A stretch of 64,000 nt of DNA from Candidatus Nitrospira kreftii (GTDB taxonomy: Bacteria; Nitrospirota; Nitrospiria; Nitrospirales; Nitrospiraceae): positions 992,001 through 1,056,000 of the forward strand of contig CP047423.1 of NCBI GenBank assembly GCA_014058405.1, written 5' to 3'. The notes beneath the pieces are model-generated. The model was given only the letters and a program-made list of their open reading frames with translations, made no database searches and was not told where the DNA came from. Position 1 is the first letter of the stretch. The number at the start of each line of letters is the position of its first letter. The position numbers and the translations under genes were made by a program. Below are positions 62,374 through 64,000 of the stretch, one piece after another.

Positions 62374-62461
62374 CCGTGAAGCGTGAAATGTATCTCGTAT
62401 CTCGCAAGCAAAGATGCGACACATACTCTTCCGTCCCTGCGCTTCACGAGATACGCTTCAC
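62374..62461. repeat. imperfect inverted repeat of the GTGAAGCGT family
   Basis: Left arm CGTGAAGCGT...GTATCTCGT (62374-62399, with a short insertion) and right arm 62439-62461, whose reverse complement reads GTGAAGCGTATCTCG. The same 15 bases occur again in direct orientation at 63787-63801. It fills the gap between the two pentaheme genes. Confidence 0.75.
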
Positions 62462-62523
62462 AGGGGCATGCTTTTATACCATCTCGGTAGGAACAGCCAT
62501 TGAGATTGCAAGGTAAGTCAAGA

Positions 62524-63771
62524 ATGTGCGGCAGGCTGCTACCAAAGTGCATGGCGGTCGGGCTCAGTATTGTCGTCACGATTTGTGCCACTGTGTTTTC
62601 TGATGGCGCGGTCACGCCCGTCTCGGCTCAGACTGTCCCGAATCAGTCGGTGATCGAAAAAGCCTTTCCCCATTCCAATAAATGTAAACGGTGTCATGAA
62701 CGGGTGTATGAAGAGTGGGAGACCTCGCCCTTGGCAAAGTCCATCCATTCTCCCGCGTTTCGCGCATCCCTGGATGCGTACCTAAAGTCGTCCGGTGGAA
62801 AGGACCAGGCGCTGTGTTTCCGCTGCCACGCACCGCATGTGCGAGAATTCTCAGATCATGTGCAGCTCTTTGTCGATCAAGCGAAAGCGGGCGACCCGTC
62901 TTTGGATGGGGTTGCCTGCAGCCAATGTCACTTGATCAAGCAGGTGGACCGGGCCAAGCATCCCCCGGAGCCGAAGTATGAGATCGGTGGGAAGACGCTT
63001 TATGGTCCATATAAGGATTTTGTCCAGAACCTGGCGCACCAGTCGATGGAATTGAGCCTGTTCCAGAAGTCCGACCTCTGTCTGAACTGTCATCAGTCGG
63101 TGCCGTCGGCGACGAACTTGGGCAAGGCGAATGATTTGCTCGGGAACTGGGACCAAAGTCGGGCTGTCAAGTCAGGCAAAGAATGCCAGACGTGCCATAT
63201 GCTGCAGCAAGTCGGGGAGTCGGCCAATGGAGAAAAGAAGCGGACGATCGCGAATCATAGTTTCCCTGGGCGCATCGGCAAGCTTCGCCAAGAGGCTGCG
63301 AAGTTGGACGTGCAGACCAAGATTGACGGAGACAACACGACGGTGATGGTCAAGGTCCAAAGCCTGGTACCGCACAATTTACCTACGACTCATCCGGCCT
63401 GGGCCACCGTAGTCTTGAATCTCGACATCAAAGGGAAAAACCTAAAGACCGTGTTTTCCGATACACGTGTCTATGGCCGGACGTATCTGGATGCCAAGGG
63501 ACAGCCAACCATCTTTGACTTTGAAGCGGTGAAAGTGGCGGAAGACACGGTATTGAAACCAGAAGAAACGAGAGAAGAAACCTTCACCTTCCAGACTCCC
63601 AAAGATACCAAGACGTTCGATGTCGAAGTCGCACTCAATTACGCGCCATTGAATGGTCCTTCTTCATTTCTCCAGCGCGTCGAAGCTGAGTCTTCTCAGG
63701 GCTCACAAGATCCAGTCTTCCAGCCGATCGAAATCGTCAAGCGGACGGAGAATGTGCCGGTCGATAAATAA
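62524..63771 (+). CDS. pentaheme cytochrome c (cytochrome c554-like), copy 2
   Basis: 415 residues from the ATG at 62524, supported by AAGGTAAG upstream. Signal peptide ending near P-V-S-A. Five sites: C-K-R-C-H, C-F-R-C-H, C-S-Q-C-H, C-L-N-C-H and C-Q-T-C-H, with G-K-T-L-Y-G-P-Y in the same place as in copy 1. The two are clearly tandem duplicates that have diverged. Likely periplasmic electron carriers serving the NxrC-like proteins or the oxidase. Confidence 0.85.
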   Translation: MCGRLLPKCMAVGLSIVVTICATVFSDGAVTPVSAQTVPNQSVIEKAFPHSNKCKRCHERVYEEWETSPLAKSIHSPAFRASLDAYLKSSGGKDQALCFRCHAPHVREFSDHVQLFVDQAKAGDPSLDGVACSQCHLIKQVDRAKHPPEPKYEIGGKTLYGPYKDFVQNLAHQSMELSLFQKSDLCLNCHQSVPSATNLGKANDLLGNWDQSRAVKSGKECQTCHMLQQVGESANGEKKRTIANHSFPGRIGKLRQEAAKLDVQTKIDGDNTTVMVKVQSLVPHNLPTTHPAWATVVLNLDIKGKNLKTVFSDTRVYGRTYLDAKGQPTIFDFEAVKVAEDTVLKPEETREETFTFQTPKDTKTFDVEVALNYAPLNGPSSFLQRVEAESSQGSQDPVFQPIEIVKRTENVPVDK

Positions 63772-63786
63772 CGTCGCTCGTCGTTC

Positions 63787-63801
63787 GTGAAGCGTATCTC
63801 G
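63787..63801 (+). repeat. direct copy of the GTGAAGCGTATCTCG repeat word
   Basis: Exact 15-bp match to the reverse complement of 62447-62461, within a short CGTCGCTCGTCGTTCG stretch after the second pentaheme gene. Confidence 0.75.
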
Positions 63802-63864
63802 GCGAGGAAACAGCTGTTATTTGATGAATTTGAGTCTGTTCGGCGCTGAGGTATACATGACCCC

Positions 63865-64000
63865 ATGTCCTTCAACCTCCCTATCAAAGACATGAGCCTC
63901 CACGAGAAACTTGCTGCGATGGAATCATTGTGGGAAGACATTGCCCGTACTCCGGAAGCGATTGAGTCACCCGCCTGGCACAAAGACATCCTTGATGAGC
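63865..64000 (+). CDS. addiction-module antitoxin protein, partial
   Basis: 45 codons from the ATG at 63865 to the window edge, no stop. The text M-S-L-H-E-K-L-A-A-M-E-S-L-W-E-D-I-A and P-A-W-H-K-D-I-L-D-E matches the short helical antitoxins of the addiction-module family (PF09720-like) usually partnered by a RelE/ParE toxin. The toxin would lie beyond the window. Confidence 0.75.
   Translation, partial: MSFNLPIKDMSLHEKLAAMESLWEDIARTPEAIESPAWHKDILDE

Overview
The window looks like a chromosome segment of a Nitrospira-type nitrite-oxidising bacterium (phylum Nitrospirota; a comammox strain is not excluded). This rests on gene content read from the translations: two cytochrome bd-like oxidase subunits of about 14 membrane spans, three proteins of the NxrC/ethylbenzene-dehydrogenase gamma heme-binding type, a TorD-like molybdoenzyme chaperone, multiheme cytochromes c, and alpha and beta subunits of a 2-oxoacid:ferredoxin oxidoreductase of the kind used in the reductive TCA cycle. 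No nxrA or nxrB, rRNA, tRNA or CRISPR array is visible.

Layout. 1-3.8 kb: a partial desaturase-like gene, a secreted blue-copper-like protein with a strong terminator, a methyltransferase, a DUF420-type membrane protein and a PCP-reductase-like protein. 3.9-9.7 kb: first bd-like oxidase subunit, DUF3047 protein, small membrane protein and two anchored FGE/sulfatase-modifying-factor-like proteins. 9.7-16.6 kb: three microproteins of 34, 41 and 43 residues with one membrane span each, then the second bd-like subunit, two membrane-anchored cytochromes c and a diheme/NxrC-like fusion, closed by a terminator. This reads as a terminal-oxidase supercomplex. 16.7-24.4 kb: housekeeping genes (mobA, GT9, argS, tgt, yajC-secD-secF). 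24.5-30.7 kb: multi-PAS kinase with an NtrC-type regulator, a small secreted protein and an aldo/keto reductase. 30.8-34.3 kb, minus strand: A-type Fe-S carrier, oxidoreductase alpha and beta, and two small unknown genes.

34.9-50 kb is an accessory region with signs of rearrangement and decay: a receiver protein, a globin-coupled kinase truncated where it meets a truncated VIT/CCC1 transporter gene, a BASS transporter, a 191-bp inverted-repeat element, PIN toxin-antitoxin genes and remnants, a TIGR04255 module, and a broken restriction-modification locus. In that locus the N-terminal pieces of the methyltransferase and restriction subunits lie on either side of a frameshifted HNH nuclease, a MazG-like gene and a doubly UGA-interrupted toxin-antitoxin pair, followed by a possible PD-(D/E)XK protein and a WD40 protein.

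50.2-63.8 kb is a second respiratory block that looks devoted to making and exporting a periplasmic molybdoenzyme such as nitrite oxidoreductase: an HExxH/zinc-ribbon protein, a four-cluster ferredoxin, a TorD chaperone, an NxrC-like gamma subunit, a radical SAM/B12 protein, a membrane protein with its own promoter, a TPR protein, TatA, an NHL propeller, a second NxrC-like protein, a PDZ protein and two tandem pentaheme cytochromes c. The window ends inside an addiction-module antitoxin gene. Short GTGAAGCGT-type repeats recur in intergenic gaps throughout.

All assignments come from reading translations and motifs by eye. No database search was run, and start codons were chosen from Shine-Dalgarno spacing.
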